Source: JAGVSR01 sp033765145
GTDB taxonomy: Bacteria; Pseudomonadota; Alphaproteobacteria; Rhizobiales; Hyphomicrobiaceae
Length of the DNA: 64,000 nt
Direction of reading: 5' to 3'
Assembly: GCA_033765145.1 (NCBI GenBank)
Contig: JANRIH010000028.1
Span: 1 to 64,000, forward strand
This document shows, piece by piece, positions 23,593 to 32,795 of the stretch (its first letter is position 1; every line of letters begins with the position of its first letter). Both the position numbers and the translations under genes were made by a program. The notes under the pieces were generated by a model that was not told the origin of the DNA, made no database searches, and saw only the letters and a program-made list of their open reading frames with translations.

Positions 23593-25332
23593 GTGATCGA
23601 TCATGGTTCTCCGCTTCCTCCGGCGCCGCCGGCCTTCGACCTGCTGGTAGCCGGTGAACAACCGCTGCACCGGCTGGCACGGCTGGCGATCCTGCTCGAA
23701 GCCGAGGGCTTCCGCCTGCAGGTCGTTCGTTGCCTGGACGGAAAGGCCGCCGGCGCGGCGCTGCGCGAGCGGTGCTTCGATGCCGCGCTCCTCGATGCGA
23801 CGCTCGCGGACGGCACGCTGCTGACGTCCCTCCGGAAGGCCGATCTGCCAGGGCGCGGCACCCCGCTCTTCTTCCTCGCTGAAGGCGAGAGCTACCCTGA
23901 TGCGCGCAAGCTAAGCGAGATCGGTGCCCACACCTACCTCGCCGGCGGCGCACGGCTTGAAGAGCAACTCGCACTCGACATGCTGGCGCCGGTCCGGAAG
24001 GCGGATCCGGGCCGCGCGCTCAATCCTCCCTCGGCCGGCGTCGGACAGCCGATCCTGCCCCGCGACGGACTGGTCGAGGCCATGGAACGCCTGATGGTCG
24101 ATGCCCGCACGCGTCGCCAGTCGATCGGCTATCTCTGCCTGGATATCCAGGACTTCCGTGGCATCAACCGGCTCTTCGGTCATCGTACCGCGGACACCGT
24201 GATTCAGGCAGTCGGCCGGAGACTGCGCGACAGCATCCGGGCCGTCGACATCGTAGGTCATCTGGGCGGTGACCGGTTCGGCGTCGTGCTTACCCAGAAG
24301 ACCACGCTTGAAGCCGCCAGGACCGTCGCCCGCAAGCTGCTCGACCTGTTCACCGAACCCGTAGTCGCGTCCGGAGAGACGTTCCGCCTGAACGTCGTCG
24401 TCGGCGTCACTGCGGCGCCCGACCACGGAAGCAGCGTCGACGAGCTGCTTGTAGCCGCAGACATCGCCACCGAGGCGGCGAAGGCGAGCCCGACGTCGAT
24501 CGCCAGCTTCACCGGAGCGGCGGCGGGGGATCCAGCGACCCTCCATGCCCTATCGGGGGACTTGCACCTGGCGGCTGAGCGGGACGAGTACCTCCTGTTC
24601 TATCAGCCGAAGATTGACCTCGCGTCAGGCGGGCTCTGCGGCGCCGAAGCCCTGATCCGCTGGCAGCATCCCACCCGCGGCCGCCTGTCGCCCGATGCCT
24701 TTATCCCGATCGCCGAACGCAATGGATCGATCGAAGACCTGACGCGCTGGGCCATGCGTCGTGCCCTGCGCGATCGCGCCGCCCTGGCAAGCCGGGGATG
24801 CGTCATGCCGATCTCTGTCAATCTCTCGGCCGCCTCGCTTAGAAGCTGGCGCATCGTCTCCTGTATCGAGGACACCTTGCGAGAGGAAAACGCACCGGCC
24901 GGTGCGCTCAGTTTCGAGATTACCGAATCCGTACTGATCCGCGATATCGATCGCGCCCGGGCGGTACTCACCGCGGTCAGGAATCTCGGCGCTTCGATCT
25001 CGATCGACGACTTCGGCGCCGGCTACAGCTCCATCGGCTACCTGCGGACACTTCCGATCGACGAGATCAAGATCGACCGCTCGCTCATCTCCACCATGCT
25101 GAACAGCCCTCGCGACCGCGCGATTGTCCGCTCCATCATCGATCTCGGCCGCGCGCTCGGGTTCAACGTCGTTGCTGAAGGCGTGGAGGACCAGCGCACC
25201 ATGCTGGCCCTGACCGAACTGGGCTGCGCAGCAGCGCAGGGCTATCACATCAGCGCGCCGGTCCAGATCGATGCCTTCGAGCAGTGGCGGCTCAACTGGC
25301 AACGCCCGCAGCGGCTCGTTGGTGCAGGCTGA
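23593..25332 (+). CDS. REC-like / degenerate GGDEF / EAL protein, predicted c-di-GMP phosphodiesterase
   Basis: This 579-residue protein has an N-terminal receiver-like region (about 20-125), a GGDEF domain whose signature reads GGDRF, and a complete EAL domain. The EAL domain has EALIRW, the Asp pair in SIDDFGAGYSS, and VAEGVED, so it should hydrolyse cyclic di-GMP. The GGDRF signature predicts no cyclase activity. It may still bind GTP and activate the EAL domain, as in known composite proteins. No membrane helix is seen. The GTG start gives only a short tail before the receiver-like region, and a later start is possible. Confidence 0.9.
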   Translation: MIDHGSPLPPAPPAFDLLVAGEQPLHRLARLAILLEAEGFRLQVVRCLDGKAAGAALRERCFDAALLDATLADGTLLTSLRKADLPGRGTPLFFLAEGESYPDARKLSEIGAHTYLAGGARLEEQLALDMLAPVRKADPGRALNPPSAGVGQPILPRDGLVEAMERLMVDARTRRQSIGYLCLDIQDFRGINRLFGHRTADTVIQAVGRRLRDSIRAVDIVGHLGGDRFGVVLTQKTTLEAARTVARKLLDLFTEPVVASGETFRLNVVVGVTAAPDHGSSVDELLVAADIATEAAKASPTSIASFTGAAAGDPATLHALSGDLHLAAERDEYLLFYQPKIDLASGGLCGAEALIRWQHPTRGRLSPDAFIPIAERNGSIEDLTRWAMRRALRDRAALASRGCVMPISVNLSAASLRSWRIVSCIEDTLREENAPAGALSFEITESVLIRDIDRARAVLTAVRNLGASISIDDFGAGYSSIGYLRTLPIDEIKIDRSLISTMLNSPRDRAIVRSIIDLGRALGFNVVAEGVEDQRTMLALTELGCAAAQGYHISAPVQIDAFEQWRLNWQRPQRLVGAG

Positions 25333-25335
25333 TTG

Positions 25336-28300
25336 CTAGTTCCTCGGTTCGGGTTGCGATGGCGGTGGCGCCTGGGACGGTGAACCGTCGCCGAACTCGA
25401 AGATGCGGCGCAGGAAACCCGGCGTCAGCGCGGATAGCGGATTAACCGCGACACTCGGATCGGCAAACGGCCCCGACATCTTATAGGTGATGCCGATGAT
25501 CCCCTCGCCTTTGCGGCCGACCAGCAACTGGCCGAGGATGGGTATATTGCCCAGCACAGAATTGATCGCATAGGCGGGGACCAGCGTACCGGCGAGCGAC
25601 AGCGTCTCTTCGGCCCGGTTGATGTTGCCCTCGGCACTGAACCCCATGGCGGGCCCGTGGGCGCGCGCACCGTCGATGCGCAGGTTCGGCCCCGTCATGA
25701 TGAAGGGGATCTTCGCCTCGGTGAAGGCAACCCCGTCGCCGCGCAGGAGATCGCCGATGCCGCTCAAGGCGGCGACGGAAATGATGCGGGCCAGGACCGG
25801 CGCGTCGAGCAGCTTGAAAGCGTCGATCCTGATGGTGCCGTGGATGGGCGCACCTTCGAGCTCGTCGGCGATCCGTCCGTCGATGGCGAGCGTGCCGCCG
25901 ACGACGTCGTCGGTGATGCCGAAGGCCTTGATCACCGCGCCGGCATTGGCCGAGCGGAGCTGAAGCACCCTGCCCTTGCCGTCGGGGTGCAGGTCGAGCT
26001 CGATCACCGCACCGTCGTCCAGCTGTCCCGACGTCCGCAGGTTCGAGGCCTTGCCGTCGCGCTGGAGCAACTGCCCTTTCAGCTTGTTGAGCGAGACGTC
26101 GTCGAGGAGCCTTACCCGCGCCACGTCGAAATTCACGGTCAGGGGCGGTTCAGGGGGCGCCGTAGGGGACTTCGGCTCCGACGGCTTGTCGAGGTCCTTG
26201 ATGATGGGGCGCAGGTCGAAACCCTGGCCGCTTGCCTGCACCACCGTGGCCCCGTCCGCTGCGACGTCGATCACCACGGCGAGATCGTTTCGCCCCTGCT
26301 TGAGATTCTGGATCTCGAAATGCCGGGTATCGCCGGGGCCGAACTGCCCCTTTCCACGTGCCGTGAGGTCCGCCGCGGAAAGTTCGGCACTCAGGATGCG
26401 GGCCTGCAATCCCTGGGGAAAGTCGATCGCGACGCGCGCCGTCCCCTTCTGGCCCCGCGGCTTCGTCCAACCGATCTGGTTCAGGGTCAGGACGCTGTCG
26501 ATCAGATCGAAGGAGCCATCTAGGCGCGCCCCGCCGCCGCGCGCCACCTGGATCGCAACATCGGCGCCGATCGTGCCGGTCAGGACCGGCTCGAGGGGGA
26601 AACCCAGTGCCCGGCGGCCGGCGTCGTCCACGATCGCGGTCAGGTCGTATCGGCTGGCGAAGGCACCGCCTTCGAAGTTCTCCACCCAGATGAGCTGCGC
26701 CGGCACGCCGTTCAGCGCCACATTGCCGCGGGCCGACAGCCGCTTCCGGTCGACCTTCAGCGCCAGCTTGCCGTCGCTGACCGCGAATCGCTCGTACACC
26801 TTGGGATAGGAGAAGCCCGAGATATCGGAATCGGCGGCCACGTCGAGCTGTTCGATCGACAGGTTCTTGGCGAGCGGGAACTTGAACCGCGCGGTTGTCG
26901 TCGATGTCCCGGTGGTGGCGGCGGGGTCGAGGTTGAACCGCCGGATGAAGCCCAGGGGTTCGCGGTCCAGGATCGCCAGCACCAGCGGAACCGCCCCGGC
27001 CACCGTCGCCTTGATGTCCGCGAACTGGTCCTTCTGGTGCAGCCCGGTGATGACGACCACCGAGTCACGGACAACCAATTCCCCGACCCGCCCGTCGCTG
27101 ACCGTCACATCGAGCTTCTGCACGTTCATGCGGGCATAGGCCGACACCGCCGTCACCGTCGGCAGTGGCTTGAAATAGCGCACCTCGCCGCCCTCAACCC
27201 GCCACTCGAGAGCGACCGCGTCGGCCGGCATCGGCGCGGTGCCAGCCAGCTGGGCGCCGCTGGCCCGAAGCCGGGCGCGCACGTCGCGGATCTGTCCGGC
27301 CAGGATGTTCTCAACAACCCAGTCGCGGGCATCGGTACCCACGGTCCGTGGCCAGTGACGCTTCAACGAGGCGACCGAGAGAGGCTCGGCATTCACCACG
27401 ACGTCCACCGCGGGTCCGGCTGGTTCGAAGACGACGTCGCCGCCGATACGCAAGGTCAGGTCGTCGATCACCACCTCGGCGGCGCGAAGCTGCACCTTGG
27501 AGAAGTCGGCGGCGACCTCCCCATCCGCCAGGATACGGGTCGGACGAATGACATCGGCACCCAGCGCCGGCAGCCGGATCTCTCCTCCCGATGCCTCGAC
27601 CGCGAAAGCAACCGGCGCCAGAAGCCGGCGAAGGTCGGCCCGGCTGCTCAGGCGCAGGCGCAGCGGCACATGGACGCCGGAAAGATCGGCGGCTGCCGCG
27701 GGAAGAAACAGGCCGAGATGCGCGGGTTCCAGCCTGTCGACCAAGGCTGCGACATCGGCGGTCCCGGTTCCGGTGTCGATCTTCAGGTTGAGGCCGAGGC
27801 CCACCAACGCCTCGCCCAGCTTCAGCTCGCCATCGAGCACCGCACGCAGCCCGCCCGCCTCCCGGCGAACGGCGATATCAACGTCGGGGGCCGAAAAGGT
27901 CCGCTGCAGAACCCGGTCGTCCAGCAGCAGCGCCGCGTCGCGGAAGCGGATCTCGCGAAGCTTGGAAAAGGGACTTTCGGGATCGTCCGTGACGATGGCC
28001 TGCAGAAGCCCGGGCACCGGCGAGGGCTGCAGGTCCGGCTCAGGCGCCGACTCGAGGCCGAAGCCGAGACCGTTCTGGTCGCGCACCAGGCGAAGCGTCA
28101 GGCCGAGGACATCGATGCGCGTCGGCCGCGGCTCTCCCCTGATCAGCGAGCCCATGTCGAAGCCAAGCGCCGCCTGGGGGATCGTGGCCAGGCCGCGCCC
28201 GTCCTGGCCGATGATCTGCACCGACCGCAGGTGCAGCGAAACCGTCCGGTCCGCGCGGTCCCAGGCGATCTGCGCGTCTTCCAGGCGAATGCCGATATCC

Positions 28301-28443
28301 CCGCCCAGGTCGGCGATGAACTCTTCCAGAAGTGGCGCCACCGGCCCGAGCGCAATCGGCCCGCTGGCGATGCGAAGCGCAAGCGCCAGAGTCACGATCG
28401 TCAGGCCGGTGATCAGTGCACCAATGAGGCGGATCGAGCCCAT
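25336..28443 (-). CDS. AsmA/YhdP-like (DUF3971) intermembrane lipid-transport family protein
   Basis: This protein of about 1035 residues has one N-terminal membrane anchor (IRLIGALITGLTIVTLALAL) and a very long beta-rich periplasmic body. A DUF3971 region lies in the middle (ARDWVVENILAGQIRDVRARLR) and an AsmA-like C-terminal part follows (GFSAEGNINRAEETLSLAGTLVPAYAINSVLGNIP, read in parts). YhdP, TamB and AsmA relatives form hydrophobic-groove bridges for phospholipid transport to the outer membrane. The start is set at MGSIRLIG because the upstream in-frame extension runs through the divergent glnE promoter region. The C-terminal tail is Pro/Ser rich. Confidence 0.87.
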   Translation of the reverse strand: MGSIRLIGALITGLTIVTLALALRIASGPIALGPVAPLLEEFIADLGGDIGIRLEDAQIAWDRADRTVSLHLRSVQIIGQDGRGLATIPQAALGFDMGSLIRGEPRPTRIDVLGLTLRLVRDQNGLGFGLESAPEPDLQPSPVPGLLQAIVTDDPESPFSKLREIRFRDAALLLDDRVLQRTFSAPDVDIAVRREAGGLRAVLDGELKLGEALVGLGLNLKIDTGTGTADVAALVDRLEPAHLGLFLPAAAADLSGVHVPLRLRLSSRADLRRLLAPVAFAVEASGGEIRLPALGADVIRPTRILADGEVAADFSKVQLRAAEVVIDDLTLRIGGDVVFEPAGPAVDVVVNAEPLSVASLKRHWPRTVGTDARDWVVENILAGQIRDVRARLRASGAQLAGTAPMPADAVALEWRVEGGEVRYFKPLPTVTAVSAYARMNVQKLDVTVSDGRVGELVVRDSVVVITGLHQKDQFADIKATVAGAVPLVLAILDREPLGFIRRFNLDPAATTGTSTTTARFKFPLAKNLSIEQLDVAADSDISGFSYPKVYERFAVSDGKLALKVDRKRLSARGNVALNGVPAQLIWVENFEGGAFASRYDLTAIVDDAGRRALGFPLEPVLTGTIGADVAIQVARGGGARLDGSFDLIDSVLTLNQIGWTKPRGQKGTARVAIDFPQGLQARILSAELSAADLTARGKGQFGPGDTRHFEIQNLKQGRNDLAVVIDVAADGATVVQASGQGFDLRPIIKDLDKPSEPKSPTAPPEPPLTVNFDVARVRLLDDVSLNKLKGQLLQRDGKASNLRTSGQLDDGAVIELDLHPDGKGRVLQLRSANAGAVIKAFGITDDVVGGTLAIDGRIADELEGAPIHGTIRIDAFKLLDAPVLARIISVAALSGIGDLLRGDGVAFTEAKIPFIMTGPNLRIDGARAHGPAMGFSAEGNINRAEETLSLAGTLVPAYAINSVLGNIPILGQLLVGRKGEGIIGITYKMSGPFADPSVAVNPLSALTPGFLRRIFEFGDGSPSQAPPPSQPEPRN

Positions 28444-28535
28444 GCGGACCCCAGTTGAAGACGACGCGCTCCGGTCCCATCCTTGACGCGGCAGATGCCC
28501 GCCCCGCACTCTGCCGGAAACCTTATCAACGACAA

Positions 28536-31500
28536 ATGACCGGATACACACTTCTTGAACGGCTGAGCCGACTTCCGCAAGCCGCCGATGCACCTCGCGC
28601 CGCGCGTCATCGCCAGGACCTGATGGCCATCGACGATCCGTCCGAGGCGGATCTGGCCGCACCGCTCGGCCTGCTGCTGGCCGATAGCCGGGGCAAGGCG
28701 CTGCTGGACGGCATCTTCGGCAACAGCCCCTTTCTCGCCGATTGCGTGCTGAAGGACAGGCGATTCTTCCTGTCGGCGCTCAACGCGCCACCGGGCGACA
28801 CCCTTACCACCCTGCTGCGCGAGGCCGGCCCCTCCCCCGCCGGCGAAAGCGAGGATGACATGATGACCCGGCTGCGCGTCGCGCGCCGCCGGGTCGCCCT
28901 CCTGACCGCGATTTCCGATCTCGGCGGCGTCTGGACCCTGTTCCAGGTGACCCGGGCGCTCAGCGAGTTCGCCGAGCGCGCGGTGCGCACGGCGACGGCC
29001 TTCCACCTGCGCCGGCGGGCCGAACTCGACGACATCGAACTGCCCTACCCCGACGACCCCGAGCGAGGGTCGGGCCTCGTGATCATCGGCATGGGCAAGC
29101 TGGGCGCGGGTGAACTCAACTATTCCAGCGACATCGACCTGGTCGTGTTCTTCGACGAACACCTGGTCCGCACCACCGGCAAGCGCTTCCCCCGCGACAT
29201 CTATTCCCGCGTCGTCCAGGGCGTGGTGAAGGCGCTGCAGGAACGCACCGCCGACGGGTACGTGTTCCGCACCGACCTGCGGCTGCGCCCTGACGCTGGT
29301 GCAACCCCGGTCGCCATGTCGATGGCGACGGCCGAGGTCTACTACGAGAGCCTCGGGCAGAACTGGGAACGTGCGGCCATGATAAAGGCCCGCACCATCG
29401 CCGGCGATTTCGAGGCGGGTCGCGACTTCCTGCACCGCCTCAGCCCCTTCATCTGGCGCCGGAACCTCGACTTCGCCGCCATCGCCGACATCCACTCGAT
29501 CAAGCGGCAGATCCATGCCGCCAAGGGACACAAGTCGGTCGCGGTGGCCGGCCATGACATCAAGGTTGGCGCGGGCGGCATCCGCGAGATCGAGTTCTTC
29601 GCCCAGACCCAGCAGCTCATCGCGGGTGGACGCGACCGCCGGCTGCGCGTGTCCGACACCTGCGGCGCGCTCAGGGCGCTGGTCGCCACCCATCGGCTTG
29701 ACCCAGTCGCCGCCGAAGCGCTGACCACCGCCTACGAGTTCCTGCGCACGCTGGAACACCGGCTGCAGATGGTCGCCGACGAGCAGACCCAGCGCATGCC
29801 GGCCGATGCGGAGGGCGTGGCCCGGATCGGGACCTTCATGGGCTATGCGTCGGCCGCCGATTTCGAGCGCGACGTGAAGCAGACCCTGGCAACGGTCCAG
29901 ACGCATTACGGCAGCCTGTTCGAGAACGCGCCGACGCTGGCCTCCGGCGGACACAACCTGGTCTTTACCGGCACCGAGGACGACCCTGACACCATCCGCG
30001 CGCTGCGTGAGATGGGGTTCCAGGAACCCTCGCGCGTCGCTTCCACCATCCGCGGCTGGCATCATGGCCGGGTGCGGGCTATGCGGGCGGTACGGGCACG
30101 TGAGCTGATGACCGAACTGGTCCCACCGCTGCTGAAGGCCCTCAGCCAGACGGCGCATCCGGATCTCGCCTTCCGCACCTTCGACGACTTCCTCGGCAAC
30201 CTGCCGGCGGGCGTGCAGATCCTGTCCCTGATCCACGCCAATCCGCATGTGCTGGAGTTCCTCGCCCTGATCATGGGCACTGCGCCGCGGCTGGCCGAGG
30301 TGCTGGGGCGAACGCCAGCCATGCTGGACGCTCTTCTCAGCCCGGAGTTCCGCGCGCCGCCGCCCGGCCGCGACGCCTATCTGGCCGAGATGCAGGACCA
30401 GGTGAAGCACGCGCGCGATATGGAGGACGTGCTGGATGCCGCCCGGCGTTTCGCCCGCGAGCACCGCTTCCAGATCGGCGCCCGCATGCTGCGCGACAAC
30501 CTGGATGTCGAAACCGTCGGCCGGGCGCTCACCGACATCGCCGAGGCCGTTCTGGAAGCGCTGATCGCGCCGATCGAGGAAGAGCTGGCGCGCGTCCATG
30601 GCCGCGTCCCCGGGGGCGAGGTCGCTGTGGTCGGCCTCGGCAAGCTCGGCGCCGCCGAGATGAGCTTCGGCTCCGACCTCGACCTCATCATCGTCTATGA
30701 CCACGATCCCGAAGCCGAGGCATCCACAGGGGCGAAGCCGCTGTCGGCGTCGGTCTGGTTCAGCCGCTTCACCCAGCGCTACATCAATGCGCTGACAGCG
30801 CTGACCGCCGAGGGTCAGCTCTACGAAGTCGACATGCGGCTGCGGCCCTCGGGCAACAAGGGCCCGATCGCCGTTCGCCTCGAACCCTTCGAGCGCTACC
30901 ACCGCGAGGAGGCCTGGACCTGGGAGCATATGGCGCTCAGCCGCGCGCGCGTGGTGGCCGGCGCCGCGTCGCTGCGCGGACGGGTCGAGGGCGTGCTCAA
31001 GGCGACGCTGACCCGCCCGCGTGATCGCGACCGGCTGCTGGTCGAGGTGGCGGCCATGCGCAAGCGGATCGCCGAGCAGAACCCGCCGACCGAGCCCTGG
31101 AAGGTGAAGTACGCCGCTGGTGGCCTCATCGAGCTCGAGTTCATGGCCCAGTACTACCTGCTGGCCCATGCCGCCGCGCATCCTGACATCGTCGACGGCA
31201 ACACGGCGCATCTCTACGACAGGCTCGCCGCCGCCAGGCTCCTGCCCAAGGCGGAGGCTAAGGCGCTGAAGGAAGCGACGCTGTTCCTGCGCGCCGTCCA
31301 GAACGTGCTGCGGCTGTGCATCACCGGGAAGTTCGATCCAAAGGAGATCCCACCGGGCCTGGGCCGGTTCATCGCCAAGGTCGGCGGGACCGCCAGCTTC
31401 GCCGGGCTGAGCAGGCGGCTTTCCACGGTCGAGGCCAAGGTCGCAGCCCGCTTCGCTGAGCGCATCGCAGCCCCCGCGGCGGTACTTGAAGCGGCCGGCA

Positions 31501-31556
31501 CCCAACCTATTGTCACGCCGACACGCACGCCGGAGGGGGAGCAGGATGTCGATTGA
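28536..31556 (+). CDS. glnE: Bifunctional glutamine synthetase adenylyltransferase/deadenylase
   Basis: This protein of about 1006 residues adds or removes AMP on glutamine synthetase in response to PII. Both nucleotidyltransferase halves are intact. The N-terminal deadenylase half has MGKLGAGELNYSSDIDLVVFF and the C-terminal adenylyltransferase half has LGKLGAAEMSFGSDLDLIIVY, each followed by a GlnD-type helical domain. A start at 28536 leaves 92 bases for divergent promoters. An in-frame ATG at 28455 would add 27 residues and almost abut the divergent gene. It overlaps bcp by 11 bases. The PII-type protein GlnK is encoded at 59 kb in this window. Confidence 0.96.
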   Translation: MTGYTLLERLSRLPQAADAPRAARHRQDLMAIDDPSEADLAAPLGLLLADSRGKALLDGIFGNSPFLADCVLKDRRFFLSALNAPPGDTLTTLLREAGPSPAGESEDDMMTRLRVARRRVALLTAISDLGGVWTLFQVTRALSEFAERAVRTATAFHLRRRAELDDIELPYPDDPERGSGLVIIGMGKLGAGELNYSSDIDLVVFFDEHLVRTTGKRFPRDIYSRVVQGVVKALQERTADGYVFRTDLRLRPDAGATPVAMSMATAEVYYESLGQNWERAAMIKARTIAGDFEAGRDFLHRLSPFIWRRNLDFAAIADIHSIKRQIHAAKGHKSVAVAGHDIKVGAGGIREIEFFAQTQQLIAGGRDRRLRVSDTCGALRALVATHRLDPVAAEALTTAYEFLRTLEHRLQMVADEQTQRMPADAEGVARIGTFMGYASAADFERDVKQTLATVQTHYGSLFENAPTLASGGHNLVFTGTEDDPDTIRALREMGFQEPSRVASTIRGWHHGRVRAMRAVRARELMTELVPPLLKALSQTAHPDLAFRTFDDFLGNLPAGVQILSLIHANPHVLEFLALIMGTAPRLAEVLGRTPAMLDALLSPEFRAPPPGRDAYLAEMQDQVKHARDMEDVLDAARRFAREHRFQIGARMLRDNLDVETVGRALTDIAEAVLEALIAPIEEELARVHGRVPGGEVAVVGLGKLGAAEMSFGSDLDLIIVYDHDPEAEASTGAKPLSASVWFSRFTQRYINALTALTAEGQLYEVDMRLRPSGNKGPIAVRLEPFERYHREEAWTWEHMALSRARVVAGAASLRGRVEGVLKATLTRPRDRDRLLVEVAAMRKRIAEQNPPTEPWKVKYAAGGLIELEFMAQYYLLAHAAAHPDIVDGNTAHLYDRLAAARLLPKAEAKALKEATLFLRAVQNVLRLCITGKFDPKEIPPGLGRFIAKVGGTASFAGLSRRLSTVEAKVAARFAERIAAPAAVLEAAGTQPIVTPTRTPEGEQDVD

Positions 31557-32010
31557 AGCGGGGAGCAAGGCGCCGGCCTTCAGCATGAAGACCGACGGCG
31601 GGGGCAACATCGCGCTGAAGGATCTGAAGGGGAAGACCGTCGTCCTCTACTTCTATCCCAAGGACGACACTTCCGGCTGCACCAAGGAGGCGATCGAGTT
31701 CACCGCCAAGGCGGCCGAGTTCAAGAAGGCGGGCGCGGTTGTCATCGGCTGTTCGCGCGACGACGTGAAGAGCCACGACAAGTTCAAGACCAAGCACGCG
31801 CTGGGCATCACGCTCGGCGCCGACGACGATGGAAAGGTGACAGAGGCCTACGGCGTCTGGGTCGAGAAGAGCATGTACGGGCGGAAGTATATGGGCATCG
31901 AGCGCGCCACCTTCCTGATCGACGGCACTGGCAAGGTCGCCCGCGTCTGGAACAAGGTGAAGGTGCCCGGGCATGTCGACGAGGTGCTGGCGGCGGTGAA
32001 GGCGCTTTAG
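31546..32010 (+). CDS. bcp: Thioredoxin-dependent peroxiredoxin, BCP type
   Basis: This 154-residue peroxiredoxin reduces hydroperoxides in the cytoplasm. The peroxidatic Cys lies in YFYPKDDTSGCTKEAIEF. The position of the BCP resolving Cys, five residues later, is Ala/Ile here (no CxxxxC), so a 1-Cys mechanism or an external resolving thiol is likely. A strong ribosome-binding site (GGAGGGGGA) precedes the ATG, which lies inside the end of glnE. The 3' end overlaps the convergent CysQ-like gene by 4 bases. Confidence 0.95.
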   Translation: MSIEAGSKAPAFSMKTDGGGNIALKDLKGKTVVLYFYPKDDTSGCTKEAIEFTAKAAEFKKAGAVVIGCSRDDVKSHDKFKTKHALGITLGADDDGKVTEAYGVWVEKSMYGRKYMGIERATFLIDGTGKVARVWNKVKVPGHVDEVLAAVKAL

Positions 32011-32795
32011 GCCCGCGACTTCAGCATGCCGACCAGGATGTCGTGCACGCCCGGTGCCGAGGCGAGGACCGAGGGCAGCCGGGCGCCGGCGACGGCATAG
32101 GACAGCGCCTCGCCGGTCACCGCACTGCAGCATGCACCCGCTTCCTCGAGCAGAAGATGGGCGGCCGCCACGTCCCAGTCGTTCTTCTCGGTCATCGAGA
32201 TCGCCGCCTCGAAATCGCCCGCCGCGACCCGGGCCATGCGATAGGCGATGGAGTTCATGTAGTGGAAGGACGCGCCGGGCGTCCTTTCGATCCAGCGATT
32301 CTTTTCGAAGGTGCGCTGGCTGGCCAGCAGCCGCGCGCTCGACAGGTCGGTGCGGATACTGGCCCGCATCACCTGGCCGTTGCGCCGCGCGCCGCCGCCT
32401 CTCACCGCCTCGAACAGCTCGTCCGTCGCCGGGTTGAAGACGGCCCCCGCGACGGGCCGTCCGGCCTCCATCAGGGCCAGGGAGACGGCGAACTCCGGCT
32501 TCTTGGCGACGAAGGCGCGGGTGCCGTCGATCGGATCGACCACCCAGGTCCGCGCGCCGCTGCCCTTCTGCGCCGTCGATTCCTCCGAGCGCCAGCCGTA
32601 GTCCGGCCGGGCGGCAAGGAGACGTTCGCGGAGCAGCTTGTCGACGGCGATATCGGCCTCGCTCACCGGATCGTCGGGATACTTCTCCCAGGACTTGAAG
32701 CCGGTCTCGAAGAAGCGGCGCGCCAGCGCGCCGGCTTCCTCGACTGCTTCGATCAGGAGGGCATGGTCGGCGGCAAGATCCCGGGCAATGCTCAC
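32007..32795 (-). CDS. Inositol monophosphatase-family phosphatase, CysQ-like
   Basis: This 262-residue protein carries the lithium-sensitive phosphatase motifs: the metal-binding Glu in GWRSEES, VVDPIDGTRAF and NDWDVAAAHLLLEEAG. In alphaproteobacteria this pmbA-linked member is usually annotated as a 3'(2'),5'-bisphosphate nucleotidase (CysQ), which recycles PAP in sulfate assimilation. Inositol-1-phosphatase or histidinol-phosphatase activity cannot be excluded. A GTG start overlapping the pmbA stop (GTGA) is chosen. The longer open frame upstream only reads through pmbA in another frame. Confidence 0.88.
   Translation of the reverse strand: MSIARDLAADHALLIEAVEEAGALARRFFETGFKSWEKYPDDPVSEADIAVDKLLRERLLAARPDYGWRSEESTAQKGSGARTWVVDPIDGTRAFVAKKPEFAVSLALMEAGRPVAGAVFNPATDELFEAVRGGGARRNGQVMRASIRTDLSSARLLASQRTFEKNRWIERTPGASFHYMNSIAYRMARVAAGDFEAAISMTEKNDWDVAAAHLLLEEAGACCSAVTGEALSYAVAGARLPSVLASAPGVHDILVGMLKSRA

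Noticed and set aside
28413..31610. A 1065-codon minus-strand frame opposite glnE
   Set aside because: glnE has both nucleotidyltransferase motifs on the plus strand. The antisense frame has no family pattern.
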